Positions 9,297 to 18,052 are shown, numbered from the stretch's first letter. The stretch: 48,435 nt of DNA from Vulcanimicrobiota bacterium (GCA_019240755.1 JAFAXS010000002.1:1-48435), one strand, 5' to 3'. The notes: generated from the sequence alone by a model not told the origin. Program-made: numbers and translations.

Positions 9297-10730
9297 TTAG
9301 TTCTCCCGCTCCACAAATTCGCGATAGCGCCTAAGAAAGTGGCGCGCGGCTCGGCCGTGGTCGACGATCGGTGCCGGGTACGAGCGGTCAGCGAAGAGCG
9401 CGAGTGTGAGCTGACGGGAGTCGCCCCCCGCGCCGCGCCACGCCTCGACCGGAATGTGGCGTAACTCCTCAACCCAGCGCCGGACGTAGATCGCGTCGGG
9501 GTCGAAGCGCCGCCGCTGTCGCTCCGGATTGTAGATTCGGGGGAATTGTGCCATGTCGGCCCCGACGCCCGCGATCCACTGCCAGTTGCCCGTCGCCGCG
9601 GCATCGTCGTCCTCGATCAGCCATCGATCCCACTCCTGTTGGCCGATTCGCCAATCCACTCCAAGGTCGAAGCACAGCAGCGATGCCGCAACGGATCGAA
9701 CGTGAGGATGCATCCAGCCCGTTTCATGGAGCTGCCGTATCCCCGCATCGACCAGCGGAAAGCCCGTCGTTCCCGCGCGCCACGAGTCGAGCATCGGATG
9801 CGAGCGGCTCCATGGGAAGCCCTGCATCTTTCCCTGCAACGCCTCTCGAGCAGTCTGTGGATTGAACCATGACAGCTGAGCAAAGAAGTCCCTGCGCGCC
9901 AGCGATCGCAAATAGAGCCGCAACGACCGCCGCTGCTCTCCGATAGCGAGCGGATTGGCAAGTCGCTCCGCGGCGGCGCGCACGACGCTTCGCGCCGAGA
10001 GCGCTCCGAAGGAAAGATGCGCGGAGAGCCGCGACGTTCCGTCGGCGGACGGAACTCTCGAACGCGCGGCATACTCGACCGCTCGCAGATCGAGGAACTC
10101 GTCGAAATCGTGTTGGGCGCGCCGCGCGCCGGCGGCGTCTGCCGGACGCGAACTGCCGAACTCGCCGGCTTCGGGCAGCAATTGGCTTTCGATTTGAAGG
10201 CGCGCAAACTGCAGCAACAGCGGCGACTCGTACGACTTGACCCGGCGCGCTGTCCAGGCTTCAAAGTATGGGGCAAAAGCGCGATATCCCCGAGAATCGT
10301 CGCCGCGAACGGTCGCGATATCCTCGGGCGGAATCACCGGCGCGTCGTGGACGATACACGCCGCGTAACCCAGATCTTCGAGCGCCGCCCGCAAGGACCG
10401 ATCTGATTCCATGCCGTCAGCGTCGTACGCCGCGCTCCAAGCGACGCCGGCGGCGTCGGACTCCTGCGCAAAGCGGAGCACCTCCGACTCCAACGCGCCG
10501 CGCCGAACGACGAGCCGGCTGCCGTGCTCGCGTAAGTCCGCGTCGAGATTCGCCGCCGCGCCGCAAAAGTACGCCGCCCGCCGCGGGGAACGCCGCAGGC
10601 GCGCCGAGAGCGCGTCGTCAATGACCAGGAGCGGCACCACGGCGCCGCGCGCGGCCGCTACGGTCAAACCGGCGTGATCGTCGAGACGCAGGTCGTTTCT
10701 AAAGCGATAGATGAACGGCCGCCCCGCCAT
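9297..10730 (-). CDS. phr: Deoxyribodipyrimidine photolyase (cryptochrome/photolyase family)
   Basis: Light-driven repair of cyclobutane pyrimidine dimers. The 477-residue protein has the N-terminal alpha/beta antenna-chromophore domain, beginning with FRNDLRLDDHAGL near residue 10. The C-terminal FAD-binding helical domain includes TGFPLVDAGIRQLHETGWMH (about 315-335) and the WDRWLIEDDD...GNWQW region with the tryptophans used in electron transfer. Length and layout fit class I CPD photolyases. A cryptochrome-type sensor is possible but the retained repair-type motifs favour repair. It converges with the B-box gene, leaving 12 bases. Confidence 0.92.
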   Translation of the reverse strand: MAGRPFIYRFRNDLRLDDHAGLTVAAARGAVVPLLVIDDALSARLRRSPRRAAYFCGAAANLDADLREHGSRLVVRRGALESEVLRFAQESDAAGVAWSAAYDADGMESDRSLRAALEDLGYAACIVHDAPVIPPEDIATVRGDDSRGYRAFAPYFEAWTARRVKSYESPLLLQFARLQIESQLLPEAGEFGSSRPADAAGARRAQHDFDEFLDLRAVEYAARSRVPSADGTSRLSAHLSFGALSARSVVRAAAERLANPLAIGEQRRSLRLYLRSLARRDFFAQLSWFNPQTAREALQGKMQGFPWSRSHPMLDSWRAGTTGFPLVDAGIRQLHETGWMHPHVRSVAASLLCFDLGVDWRIGQQEWDRWLIEDDDAAATGNWQWIAGVGADMAQFPRIYNPERQRRRFDPDAIYVRRWVEELRHIPVEAWRGAGGDSRQLTLALFADRSYPAPIVDHGRAARHFLRRYREFVEREN

Positions 10731-10760
10731 GGCTGGCGGATTTGGCCTCGCTTGCCGTAA

Positions 10761-11348
10761 TTACTTTTGGCGCGGTGTCATCGCCACGCGGCAGAGCGCG
10801 GCATCGAGCGCACCATCGCCCGAACTGTTTTCAACGATGCAGCGCTTGGGGCGTCCCCGGTCGTCAACGCTCAGTCGGAGCGTGACGCGGCGGCTCGGAA
10901 GCATGGCGCCCACGCTGAGTGACTCCGCTTGATGCTCGCGCCGCGGGCCGACCTGTGTGTCGAGCACCGCAATGGCGCGCGCATCCGCTTGGGTGACCGA
11001 GTGCGCCGGAGCGTTCGCGGCCACGGAGGCGCGCTGCGACGGCATGCGCGACGCCGCCACGGCAATCACGACGGCTGCGGCCAACGCGCTCCAGCCCCAG
11101 AGATAGTAGCGAGCACCGGCCCGGCGAAGCGGCAGCCGCGCGCTGGGCCTCCAGCTTTCACCTTCGCGCGCGCTGTGTACGACGGAGACGGCGCGCTCGA
11201 TCTCCCGTTCGCCGCCCAGCACATCGCAACACTCGCGACACTGCGAAAGATGGCTCCGATAGGCGGTACGTTCGTTCTCACCGGCTTCGCCCAGCGCAAT
11301 CGCGCCGGCCAGCACTTCGGCTAGCTCGCAGTCGGTACGGGGGTTCAT
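10761..11348 (-). CDS. Zinc-finger anti-sigma factor with TonB-like C-terminal domain
   Basis: A 195-residue membrane protein translated with the upstream sigma factor (ATGA overlap at 11345-11348). The N-terminus has the zinc-binding HLSQCRECC pattern of zf-HC2 anti-sigma domains (about residues 30-45). One membrane segment follows (about 85-105, LAAAVVIAVAAS). The periplasmic C-terminus ends in a region reading SVDDRGRPKRCIVENSSG...LDAALCRVA, which resembles the C-terminal fold of TonB/TolA-like proteins. It would hold the ECF sigma factor inactive at the membrane. The ATG at 11348 begins MNPRTDC; an upstream extension would lie inside the sigma gene. Confidence 0.8.
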   Translation of the reverse strand: MNPRTDCELAEVLAGAIALGEAGENERTAYRSHLSQCRECCDVLGGEREIERAVSVVHSAREGESWRPSARLPLRRAGARYYLWGWSALAAAVVIAVAASRMPSQRASVAANAPAHSVTQADARAIAVLDTQVGPRREHQAESLSVGAMLPSRRVTLRLSVDDRGRPKRCIVENSSGDGALDAALCRVAMTPRQK

Positions 11349-11869
11349 CGTTCCAGATCCTCTTTCATAACGTCGCGCAGAACGCGCAGCGCTCGGCAGA
11401 CGCGTTGACGGATGGCATCGGACGTCGCGCCGAGGATTTGCGCGGCTTCGGCGGACGAGTATCCCGCGTAGGTCGTCAGCAGCAGTGCCGACGATTGCTG
11501 TGCCGGAAGCCGCGCCAAAGCGCTTTGCAGGTCCACGCAACTGGCGCTGCGCTCGTCCAGCCGCCAGACGTCGCGGTCGACCTCGCGGTCGAGAGGCAGC
11601 ATGCGAAAAAGCTTCTTGCGGCGGAGCAGCGAGATCGCGGCGTTCGTTGCGGCTCGGTACAGCCAGCCGGCGGTTAGTTCTCGTTGTGGGTCGGCTTGCA
11701 GCATCCGGTAGGCCGAGAGAAAGACTTCCTGCGTGAGATCGAGCGCCGCTTCGGCGTCACCGACCATTCGGCGTAGGTATCGAGCGAGTTTGACTTGATA
11801 TTCGACGACCAGCGCCTCGGTGCGAGCCTGCGCGGCGGCCGTGCGATCCGCAGAAAAGGCTTCCTCCAT
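11345..11869 (-). CDS. ECF-type RNA polymerase sigma factor
   Basis: A 174-residue sigma-70 family factor of the extracytoplasmic-function type. Region 2 is visible as DLTQEVFLSAYRML...GWLYRAATNAAISLLRRKK (about residues 45-95). Region 4 helix-turn-helix is LLLTTYAGYSSAEAAQILGATSDAIRQRVCRALRVLRD (about 128-165). No other sigma regions are present. It is paired with a membrane anti-sigma factor, so it presumably responds to an envelope signal. The target regulon is not evident; the divergent-side neighbours are a photolyase gene and the moaA end of the molybdopterin operon. Confidence 0.92.
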   Translation of the reverse strand: MEEAFSADRTAAAQARTEALVVEYQVKLARYLRRMVGDAEAALDLTQEVFLSAYRMLQADPQRELTAGWLYRAATNAAISLLRRKKLFRMLPLDREVDRDVWRLDERSASCVDLQSALARLPAQQSSALLLTTYAGYSSAEAAQILGATSDAIRQRVCRALRVLRDVMKEDLER

Positions 11870-11911
11870 TACCGGGTCAACGCGTCGCCCTGTCGGACTG
11901 TGACCAAGTGG

Positions 11912-12904
11912 CTATCCCCCGATCTCGGAGAACGCCCGCATCGCCGAGGCGGTCTCCCCCAAACGGAGGTGATGGCGTTCCGGCTTGATGAGCATTGCGG
12001 ACCGAAGCAGCGACGCCAGCTCGGTCACCGTTGCGCCGCTTCGTACCGGCGTTCGCAGATCGATGCCGCGGTCCCCGAACAGGCACAGTCGAAGGTTGCC
12101 GTCGGCCGAGAGCCGCACGCGATTGCAGCGCTCGCAGTAGTCGTGCGAGAGCGGACTGATGACGCCGACGGCGCCCGGAGCGCCTGGAAAGGCGAAGTAA
12201 CGCGCGGGTCCGTTGCCCAACGGCGGCAGGACCGGCAGCAGTTCTCCGATCGCGCCAAGCCGGTCCAGAATATCGGCTGAGCTGATGTACGCATCGCGTT
12301 GCAGACCAAGGTTCTCGTGGACGGGCATCAGCTCGATGAAACGCACGAAGACACGCCGGGTTCGAGTGAGCTCCGCGAAGGCGAGCAGCTCATCGTCGTT
12401 ACGCCCGCGCATCACGACGCAGTTAATCTTGAGCGGCTGGAGACCGGCCTCGATCGCGGCATCGATCGCCGCCAGCACGGCGTCGAGCCCGGGGCGCCGC
12501 GCGAGCGCCTCGAACCGATCGGCGCGCAGCGTATCGAGTGAGACGTTGACCCGTCGCAGGCCCGCGGCAACGAGATCGTCGAGCTGCGCCGCTAAGAGCA
12601 ACCCATTGGTCGAAAGCGCGACGTCCTCTATTCCCGGAATCGCCGAAATTCGAGCGACCAGACCGCTGAGCTCGCGGCGTGCCAACGGTTCGCCGCCGGT
12701 CAGCCGTATCGCTCGCACTCCAACCGAGGCGGCCGCACGGACGATCGTGGCGATCTCTTCATACGTGAGAATCTCGTCGCGGCGCAACCACGGTAGCCCG
12801 CCTTCCGGCATGCAGTAGATGCAGCGCAGGTTGCACTTGTCCGTCACCGAGACGCGCAAATACGTGATCGGGCGAGCAAAACCGTCAATCAGCGAGATCG
12901 GCAT
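11912..12904 (-). CDS. moaA: GTP 3',8-cyclase (molybdenum cofactor biosynthesis protein A)
   Basis: Radical SAM enzyme for the first step of molybdopterin synthesis from GTP. The N-terminal SAM cluster cysteines are 24, 28 and 31 in CNLRCIYC. A C-terminal second cluster is visible as CERCNRVRLSADGNLRLCLF, and the protein ends in the Gly-Gly tail required by this enzyme. At 330 residues it is full length. It is the last gene of the molybdopterin operon, six bases after the LolA-like gene. MoaC, which acts with MoaA, is not in this window. Confidence 0.96.
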   Translation of the reverse strand: MPISLIDGFARPITYLRVSVTDKCNLRCIYCMPEGGLPWLRRDEILTYEEIATIVRAAASVGVRAIRLTGGEPLARRELSGLVARISAIPGIEDVALSTNGLLLAAQLDDLVAAGLRRVNVSLDTLRADRFEALARRPGLDAVLAAIDAAIEAGLQPLKINCVVMRGRNDDELLAFAELTRTRRVFVRFIELMPVHENLGLQRDAYISSADILDRLGAIGELLPVLPPLGNGPARYFAFPGAPGAVGVISPLSHDYCERCNRVRLSADGNLRLCLFGDRGIDLRTPVRSGATVTELASLLRSAMLIKPERHHLRLGETASAMRAFSEIGG

Positions 12905-12910
12905 CGGCGG

Positions 12911-13528
12911 CTAGCGATCCACGAAGAGGCTATCCGGCAACGACGGGTTGATCCGATAGTCGTCGATCGTCGAGTTCAGGTCGGCCACGTATCCCGGTTC
13001 TTCAACGTGTCCTTTCTGAGACTCCACGACCAGGTCGTTGCCGATGCGCGTGTAGCGGTTGATCATCTCGGCGTAACCGCCGTTGCCGTACTCCCACCGC
13101 ATCGACGTGACGGTCGCGGCCTTGTCGTCCGCCGCTACTTCGATGCGATCCACGTTACCGTGCTTGCGGGGCACGAGCCGGAACTTGGACGTGATGCCGT
13201 CGTCGGAGAGCAGCGTCACGTTATAGACCTCGCGCCAGCGCGAGGGGCTCTCGATGTGCGCGTAAAGTTTGTTGAACTGGCTAGCGACCAGCGGAACGCC
13301 GCTATTGAAGACGACTTTGGTCTTATCGGGCTCCTTGTAGTAGTAAGTTCCGACCAAGTCCGCGGAGAGAAACGGAAAAGACTTCATCGTGACGTGGGCG
13401 CGTAGCGTGGCGCTGAAGGAGTGCAGGTCCGAGTTTACCGCTGCCATGCGGTTCAGCACGTCGGCTTGCGGTGCCGTGGCCGGTTCGACGGCGAGGACCA
13501 GGGCAAGCATCGTCCACGAACGGCTCAC
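12911..13528 (-). CDS. LolA-like outer-membrane lipoprotein-sorting protein
   Basis: A secreted protein of 205 residues with a short signal-like N-terminus (MSRSWTMLALVLAVEPATA), then DVLNRMAAVNSDLHSFSATLRAHV. The rest is a beta-rich region with TYYYKEPDKTKVVFNSG, which resembles the LolA/LolB half-barrel family that binds acyl chains in the periplasm. The GTG start overlaps the stop of queG as GTGA; an ATG at 13510 is a shorter alternative. It could be a true lipoprotein carrier or one of the generic members of this fold. Confidence 0.7.
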   Translation of the reverse strand: MSRSWTMLALVLAVEPATAPQADVLNRMAAVNSDLHSFSATLRAHVTMKSFPFLSADLVGTYYYKEPDKTKVVFNSGVPLVASQFNKLYAHIESPSRWREVYNVTLLSDDGITSKFRLVPRKHGNVDRIEVAADDKAATVTSMRWEYGNGGYAEMINRYTRIGNDLVVESQKGHVEEPGYVADLNSTIDDYRINPSLPDSLFVDR

Positions 13529-14670
13529 GGGGCAGCTACACCTTGCGCGCCCTGCAACGCGCTCGCGATCTCGCCGCAGACGCCGGCGTCGCGCTCCGAC
13601 GCGCAAGCGCGCTGCAACTCCGCGATCGCGGGCGGCGATCCCAGCCGTCCCAGAGCCCACGCAACGTGTCCGCGCACCATGGCGTTCCGTTCGCTCCGCA
13701 GGCTTTCGATCAATGCCGGCACGGCGGCCCGGTCCAGCGAGTTGCCCAGCGCGACGGCGGCGTTGCGGCGCAAGACCGCCGCGCCCCGCCATCCCATCGC
13801 GGTGGCACGATACCGTCGCTTGAACTCGCCGCTGCGCATCCGCAGCAGCGCGACGAGATCGACAAATGCCGGCGTAGGCTGCTCGCGACGGTGGCTCCGC
13901 TCGGCCGCAACCGTCGGTGGGCAGACCAGCTGGCACAGATCGCATCCCCACACCCAGTCACCGACCAGGCTCCGCATCTCCGTCGGAATCCCGTCGGCGC
14001 GCTGCGTCAGATCCGAGATGCAGCGCGTCGCGTCGATCGTGTAATCGCCGCGCAACGCTCGCGTCGGACATGCGTCAACGCATCGGCGGCAACTTCCGCA
14101 GGTCTTGCGCAGCGTTGCGTCGGCCGCGAGATCGAGCGTCGTGACGATCTCGCCCAAAAATACGAAGGAGCCGAATTCCGGTGAGATGACGTTCGTATGT
14201 TTTCCCACCCATCCCAGACCGGAACGCGCCGCCAAGGCGCGTTCCGCCAGCGGCCGGGTATCGCACGCGATTGCCGTGACGGCGCAGCCGGCGGCGGCGT
14301 CGATCTCGCGTGCCACGCTTTGCAAGAGGGAACGAACGCCTCGGTGGTAATCCGGTAGCCAGGCATAGTTCGAGACGCGGCCGCGCAAGCGCGGCGTCGG
14401 CGACGTCGCGATCGATCCGTACGGCACCGCAACGCAGAGAACGCTGCGGGCCCCAGCGAGTAGTTTGCCGGGATCCGTCGCTTGACGCGCATAGCGATCG
14501 TCGTAGCGCCACGTCGTGAAGTCGCCCCGCGCGAACGCCTCAGCCATGCGCCGACGCGATTGCGCATCGGGCGCGGCGGACACGACGCGCACCGAAGCCG
14601 CTCCCAGCGCCATCGCCGTGCGGACGGCGCGCTCTTTCACCTCCGCCAGGTTGAGGTTCGCGGAATTCAC
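13525..14670 (-). CDS. queG: Epoxyqueuosine reductase with C-terminal HEAT repeats
   Basis: Reduces epoxyqueuosine to queuosine in tRNA wobble position 34, a cobalamin-dependent iron-sulfur reaction. The 381-residue protein has the flavin/cobalamin-type N-terminal fold, a catalytic-region CDTRPLAERA near 136-145, and two 4Fe-4S motifs: CGSCRRCVDACP (Cys191, 194, 197, 201) and GCDLCQLVCP (243, 246, 250). HEAT-like repeats follow from about residue 310 (VPALIESLRSERNAM, then LGRLGSPPAIAELQRA), as in QueG. It lies inside the molybdopterin operon with four-base overlaps on both sides. Confidence 0.94.
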   Translation of the reverse strand: MNSANLNLAEVKERAVRTAMALGAASVRVVSAAPDAQSRRRMAEAFARGDFTTWRYDDRYARQATDPGKLLAGARSVLCVAVPYGSIATSPTPRLRGRVSNYAWLPDYHRGVRSLLQSVAREIDAAAGCAVTAIACDTRPLAERALAARSGLGWVGKHTNVISPEFGSFVFLGEIVTTLDLAADATLRKTCGSCRRCVDACPTRALRGDYTIDATRCISDLTQRADGIPTEMRSLVGDWVWGCDLCQLVCPPTVAAERSHRREQPTPAFVDLVALLRMRSGEFKRRYRATAMGWRGAAVLRRNAAVALGNSLDRAAVPALIESLRSERNAMVRGHVAWALGRLGSPPAIAELQRACASERDAGVCGEIASALQGAQGVAAP

Positions 14671-15515
14671 AGGACTGCGAGCGGTCCCGCCGCACGCCGC
14701 GGAAACGCCTCGTCGATCGCCGCGATCTCTTCATTCTCGAGCGTCAGCCCGGCAGCTGCGGCATTTTCATCCACGTGCCGTACCCGGGCCGCTTTGGGGA
14801 TCGTAAAGAGATTCTGTAGGCGCAGCAAGAACGCGAGCGCGACTTGGTGCACCGTCGCCCCGTGGCGGCGCGCTACGCGGTCCAAGACCTCGCCGGCGCG
14901 CCGTGAGCGCAGAAACTTGCCGCGCGCAAACGGAGTGTACGCCACGATCGCGATGCCGTTGCGCTCCGCCACGGCGACGAGCTCGTGCTCGATGCCCCGC
15001 TCCGAAAGATTATAGAGCACTTGATTGCAGGCCAGTGGCGTCGCGCGCAGGTACGAGGCCGCCTCCAGCATCGCATCCGCTTCGAAGTTGCTCACTCCCA
15101 CAAACCGCACGAGGCCATCGCTCACGAGGCGCGCCAACGCGCGCATCGTCTCTTCTAACGGCTCCTCGGACGGCCAGTGCAACATGTACAGATCGAGATA
15201 CCCGCATCCCAGGCGATCGATGCTTCGCCGAGCGGCCGCCAGGGTTCCGTCGTAACTCGCGTTGGCCGGCAGCACCTTGCTGGCGATGAAAAGTTTCTCG
15301 CGCGGAATTCCCACGATCGCCTCGCCCAAGAGCTCCTCGACGCGACCCGCGCCGTACATCTCCGCCGTATCGAGATGCGTCATGCCAAGATCCACGCCGC
15401 GGCGAATTGCCTCGCGCGCTTCGCGAGCGCGCGTGCCGCTCTCAGGCATGTCCCAGGTTCCCTGCCCGACGACCGGCAGTTGGACTCCCGTCGTTCCGAA
15501 GAATCGCAGCTTCAA
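14667..15515 (-). CDS. Aldo/keto reductase
   Basis: NADPH-dependent carbonyl reductase of 282 residues on a TIM barrel. The conserved tetrad is visible: Asp49, Tyr54 (in TAEMYGAGRVEEL), Lys80 and His113 (MLHWPSE). The substrate is unknown; the closest family resemblance is to 2,5-diketo-gluconate reductase-like and YakC-like members. Its ATG/TGA overlaps with queG downstream and with the moeB-like gene upstream tie it to the molybdopterin operon, though no molybdopterin role is known for this family. Confidence 0.88.
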   Translation of the reverse strand: MKLRFFGTTGVQLPVVGQGTWDMPESGTRAREAREAIRRGVDLGMTHLDTAEMYGAGRVEELLGEAIVGIPREKLFIASKVLPANASYDGTLAAARRSIDRLGCGYLDLYMLHWPSEEPLEETMRALARLVSDGLVRFVGVSNFEADAMLEAASYLRATPLACNQVLYNLSERGIEHELVAVAERNGIAIVAYTPFARGKFLRSRRAGEVLDRVARRHGATVHQVALAFLLRLQNLFTIPKAARVRHVDENAAAAGLTLENEEIAAIDEAFPRRAAGPLAVL

Positions 15516-16624
15516 AAGAATTCGAACTCTTCGTGCCGCGCGGCGTAGGTGAGAAGGCCGCCGCGCAGGTGGAGCAGCCGATGGAATCCCGCCTCACGCA
15601 GCCGCCGCGCAGCCCACGCCGACTTGACGCCGACCCGACATGCGACGACGTACCACGTTGCGCTGTCGAGCTCGAACATGCGTGCCTCCAGCTGCGAGGC
15701 TGGAATCCGAATCGCGCCCTCAATCGTTCCCAATACCGCTTCGTGCGGCTCGCGTACGTCCAGCAGCGTTGCGCCGCCCAACGCTTCTTCCAACCCCTCT
15801 GCGTCGATCTCCGCGACGTCATTTGCAAGAACGTTCGTGTCGCCGGCGGAGTAGGCAGATGCGTCCGTATCCACGATCCTTGGCCGATCTCCGCACACCG
15901 CGCAGTGCGCGTCGCGCTCAAAACGCACTTCGGTTGAGTGCGCGCGCAGCGTGTCGATCAGCATCAATCGGCCGATTAACGGCTCGCCGACGCGCAGCAT
16001 CACCTTGAGGGCTTCGCTCGCCTGCCACGCGCCGACGACTCCGGCAAGCGCCCCGAGCACCCCGCCCTCGGCGCAACTCGGCACGGTGCCGGACGGCGGC
16101 ATCTCGGGAAAGAGACACCGATAGCATGGACCGTCCGGCGCGAAGACGCTCACCTGTCCGTCGAAGCGAAAGATCGATCCGTACACGTTCGGTCGCTTCT
16201 CGAGCACGCATGCGTCGTTGATCAAGTAGCGCGTCTCAAAGCGATCCGTGCAATCGAGGACGCAATCGTACGACCGAACGAGGGAGCGCGCGTTGCCGGC
16301 ATCCAGAGACGCGCTGACGGTGTCAATCCTGATCGACGGATTGATCGCGTGCAACCGCCGGGAAGCGACGACGGCTTTTCGCCGCCCGACGTCGTCGAGG
16401 CCGAAGAGCGTTTGCCGCTGCAAATTCGTCTCGTCAACGACGTCGCCGTCGACGATGCCGATGCGACCGACCCCCGCGGCGGCGAGGTACTGCAACGCCG
16501 GCGAGCCGAGACCGCCCGCGCCGACGACCAAGGCGCCACTGCCGGCCAGACGCTCCTGACCGCGTAGGCCCACCTCGGGAATCAGCAGATGGCGGGAATA
16601 GCGCCGGAGTTGCGCCGCATTCAT
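15512..16624 (-). CDS. moeB: Molybdopterin-synthase adenylyltransferase with C-terminal rhodanese domain
   Basis: Adenylates the MoaD C-terminus so that sulfur can be added for molybdopterin synthase. The 370-residue protein has the ATP-binding GAGGLGS at 35-41, the NLQRQ region near 67-71, and zinc-binding cysteines at 167, 170, 241 and 244. The added rhodanese domain (about 275-370) has active-site Cys329 in ACRVGVKS, so sulfur activation and transfer may be carried on one chain, as in eukaryotic MOCS3. The ATG at 16624 overlaps the upstream stop as ATGA. A ThiF role cannot be excluded, but moaD and moaE are in the same operon. Confidence 0.9.
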   Translation of the reverse strand: MNAAQLRRYSRHLLIPEVGLRGQERLAGSGALVVGAGGLGSPALQYLAAAGVGRIGIVDGDVVDETNLQRQTLFGLDDVGRRKAVVASRRLHAINPSIRIDTVSASLDAGNARSLVRSYDCVLDCTDRFETRYLINDACVLEKRPNVYGSIFRFDGQVSVFAPDGPCYRCLFPEMPPSGTVPSCAEGGVLGALAGVVGAWQASEALKVMLRVGEPLIGRLMLIDTLRAHSTEVRFERDAHCAVCGDRPRIVDTDASAYSAGDTNVLANDVAEIDAEGLEEALGGATLLDVREPHEAVLGTIEGAIRIPASQLEARMFELDSATWYVVACRVGVKSAWAARRLREAGFHRLLHLRGGLLTYAARHEEFEFF

Positions 16625-17379
16625 TCCAGGACCGCCTCCTCGCGCGAGTTGGCCGGCTCGCGCCCCGGGTGGCGTTCGTTCAGCCACTCCAGCACGGTCG
16701 CCTTGGCATGCTCGGCCGCGTACGTGTGGTCGCTCTCAATCGTCACAAACGATTTCGGTTGCGGCGCGCGGTCGTAGAGTTCGCGAACGCTGCGCGGGCT
16801 TACCACGGCGTCGCGGCTCGCCGCGACGTACAGGACGGGCCTCCCAGACAGACGAGGCAGAAGGTCGTCGTACGTCTTTTCGATGCCGGCGACCAGTTGC
16901 GGCAGCGGCAATCCAACGACGTAAGAGGAACGAAAGTCCGCGGTTCCAACGGCGCGCAGCGCTTCGACCGCGCTCGGCCTTCCATATCCGGTAGCGATGG
17001 CGACGCCGCCCAAGACTTCCGGATCGAGCGCCGCGGTAAAGAGCGCGGTCATCGCACCCATGCTATGTCCCATTGTATAGAGCGCCGCGTCGCCACGTCC
17101 TCTCGCGAATTCGACCGCGCAGCGCATCGCGTCGATGCAATCGGCGACGGCGCGAAGTTCGCCGCCGCTGGCCCCGAGCTTGTGTCCCGGAAAATCCAAA
17201 CTGTAGACGCCGTAACCGTGTCCGGCCAGAAACGAACAGAGGAAGTCGAGATTGTGTTTGCTCGACGAGTAGCCGTGCCCCGCGATCAGCGTGATGCCTC
17301 TCGGCCGTCGAGGGCAATACCACAAGATCGCGACGGGGTTACGATCTCCTCGAACTACAAAGAGCTCGACGCGGCTCAC
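16621..17379 (-). CDS. Alpha/beta hydrolase
   Basis: A 252-residue hydrolase of unknown substrate. The nucleophile elbow GHSMGA places Ser106. The oxyanion-hole region GHGYSSSKH lies at 34-42, and a late Asp in AASRDAVVSP with His in ESDHTYAA complete a plausible triad. The layout resembles small esterase/lipase-like or dipeptidyl-peptidase-type folds with no membrane segment. The GTG start overlaps the moaE stop as GTGA. It is embedded in the molybdopterin operon, but nothing in the sequence connects it to that pathway. Confidence 0.85.
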   Translation of the reverse strand: MSRVELFVVRGDRNPVAILWYCPRRPRGITLIAGHGYSSSKHNLDFLCSFLAGHGYGVYSLDFPGHKLGASGGELRAVADCIDAMRCAVEFARGRGDAALYTMGHSMGAMTALFTAALDPEVLGGVAIATGYGRPSAVEALRAVGTADFRSSYVVGLPLPQLVAGIEKTYDDLLPRLSGRPVLYVAASRDAVVSPRSVRELYDRAPQPKSFVTIESDHTYAAEHAKATVLEWLNERHPGREPANSREEAVLE

Positions 17380-17810
17380 GGCGCGGAGTTCTCCTTCCAC
17401 GCCGACGCGCCATCGGCGTAGCGCTCCTTCTTCCAAATCGGCGCACGGCGTTTGACCTCTTCGATTGCGTACCGGCACGCATCGAACGCCGCGGCGCGAT
17501 GTGCCGCAGACACGACGATGCCGACCGAAATTTCGCCCGGGAGCACGTCGCCGACCCGGTGAACGATCGCGACGTTCACGTCGCCATAGCGCTCGCGCGC
17601 CTCGCGCGCGATAGCGCCGAGCTCCGCGCGCGCCATCGGTTCGTACGATTCATACGAGAGCGCGGCGATGGAACGCGCATCGTCGGCGTAACCGCGCACG
17701 CGCCCGAAGAACGTCACGGCGGCCCCGTCGCACGGACGCCTTGTCGCCTCGAGCCTACCGGGATCGATCGGCTCGTAAACGATGTCCACGAGTTCCAAGA
17801 CGGAGTTCAC
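17376..17810 (-). CDS. moaE: Molybdopterin synthase catalytic subunit
   Basis: Large subunit of molybdopterin synthase; with thiocarboxylated MoaD it converts cyclic pyranopterin to molybdopterin. The 144-residue protein has the family core GAAVTFFGRVRGYADD, the HRVGDVLPGE segment and the C-terminal IWKKERYADG carrying the catalytic lysines. The GTG at 17810 overlaps the moaD stop as GTGA and gives an N-terminus of normal length; a much longer open frame upstream lies inside moaD and is rejected. Confidence 0.93.
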   Translation of the reverse strand: MNSVLELVDIVYEPIDPGRLEATRRPCDGAAVTFFGRVRGYADDARSIAALSYESYEPMARAELGAIAREARERYGDVNVAIVHRVGDVLPGEISVGIVVSAAHRAAAFDACRYAIEEVKRRAPIWKKERYADGASAWKENSAP

Positions 17811-18052
17811 CCGCCCCCGACCGGCGGCAGCAACGCGACTTCGTCCCCGTCGAGCAACGATTGATTCGGATCCACCAAGCGCCCGTTGCAGGCGATCCGG
17901 ATCCATGACGATTGCCCGCGCAGGGCCGGAAACCGGCGCTCCAAGGCTTCCCAAACGTCGGCGATGCGCGCACCCTGAGGGAGCTCTACGCGCGCCTCGG
18001 ACGTTTCAAGCATCTCCCGAAGGCGCGCGAACGCCAACACGCGGACTTGCAT
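17807..18052 (-). CDS. moaD: Molybdopterin synthase sulfur carrier subunit
   Basis: Ubiquitin-fold sulfur carrier of 81 residues whose C-terminal Gly-Gly (here ending VGGG) is adenylated by MoeB and converted to a thiocarboxylate. The fold pattern is visible: MQVRVLAFARLREML for strand 1 and helix, then LLDGDEVALLPPVGGG. I chose the ATG at 18052; longer upstream readings overlap the divergent secreted-protein gene. It is the first gene of the moaD-moaE-hydrolase-moeB-AKR-queG-lolA-moaA operon. Confidence 0.92.
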   Translation of the reverse strand: MQVRVLAFARLREMLETSEARVELPQGARIADVWEALERRFPALRGQSSWIRIACNGRLVDPNQSLLDGDEVALLPPVGGG

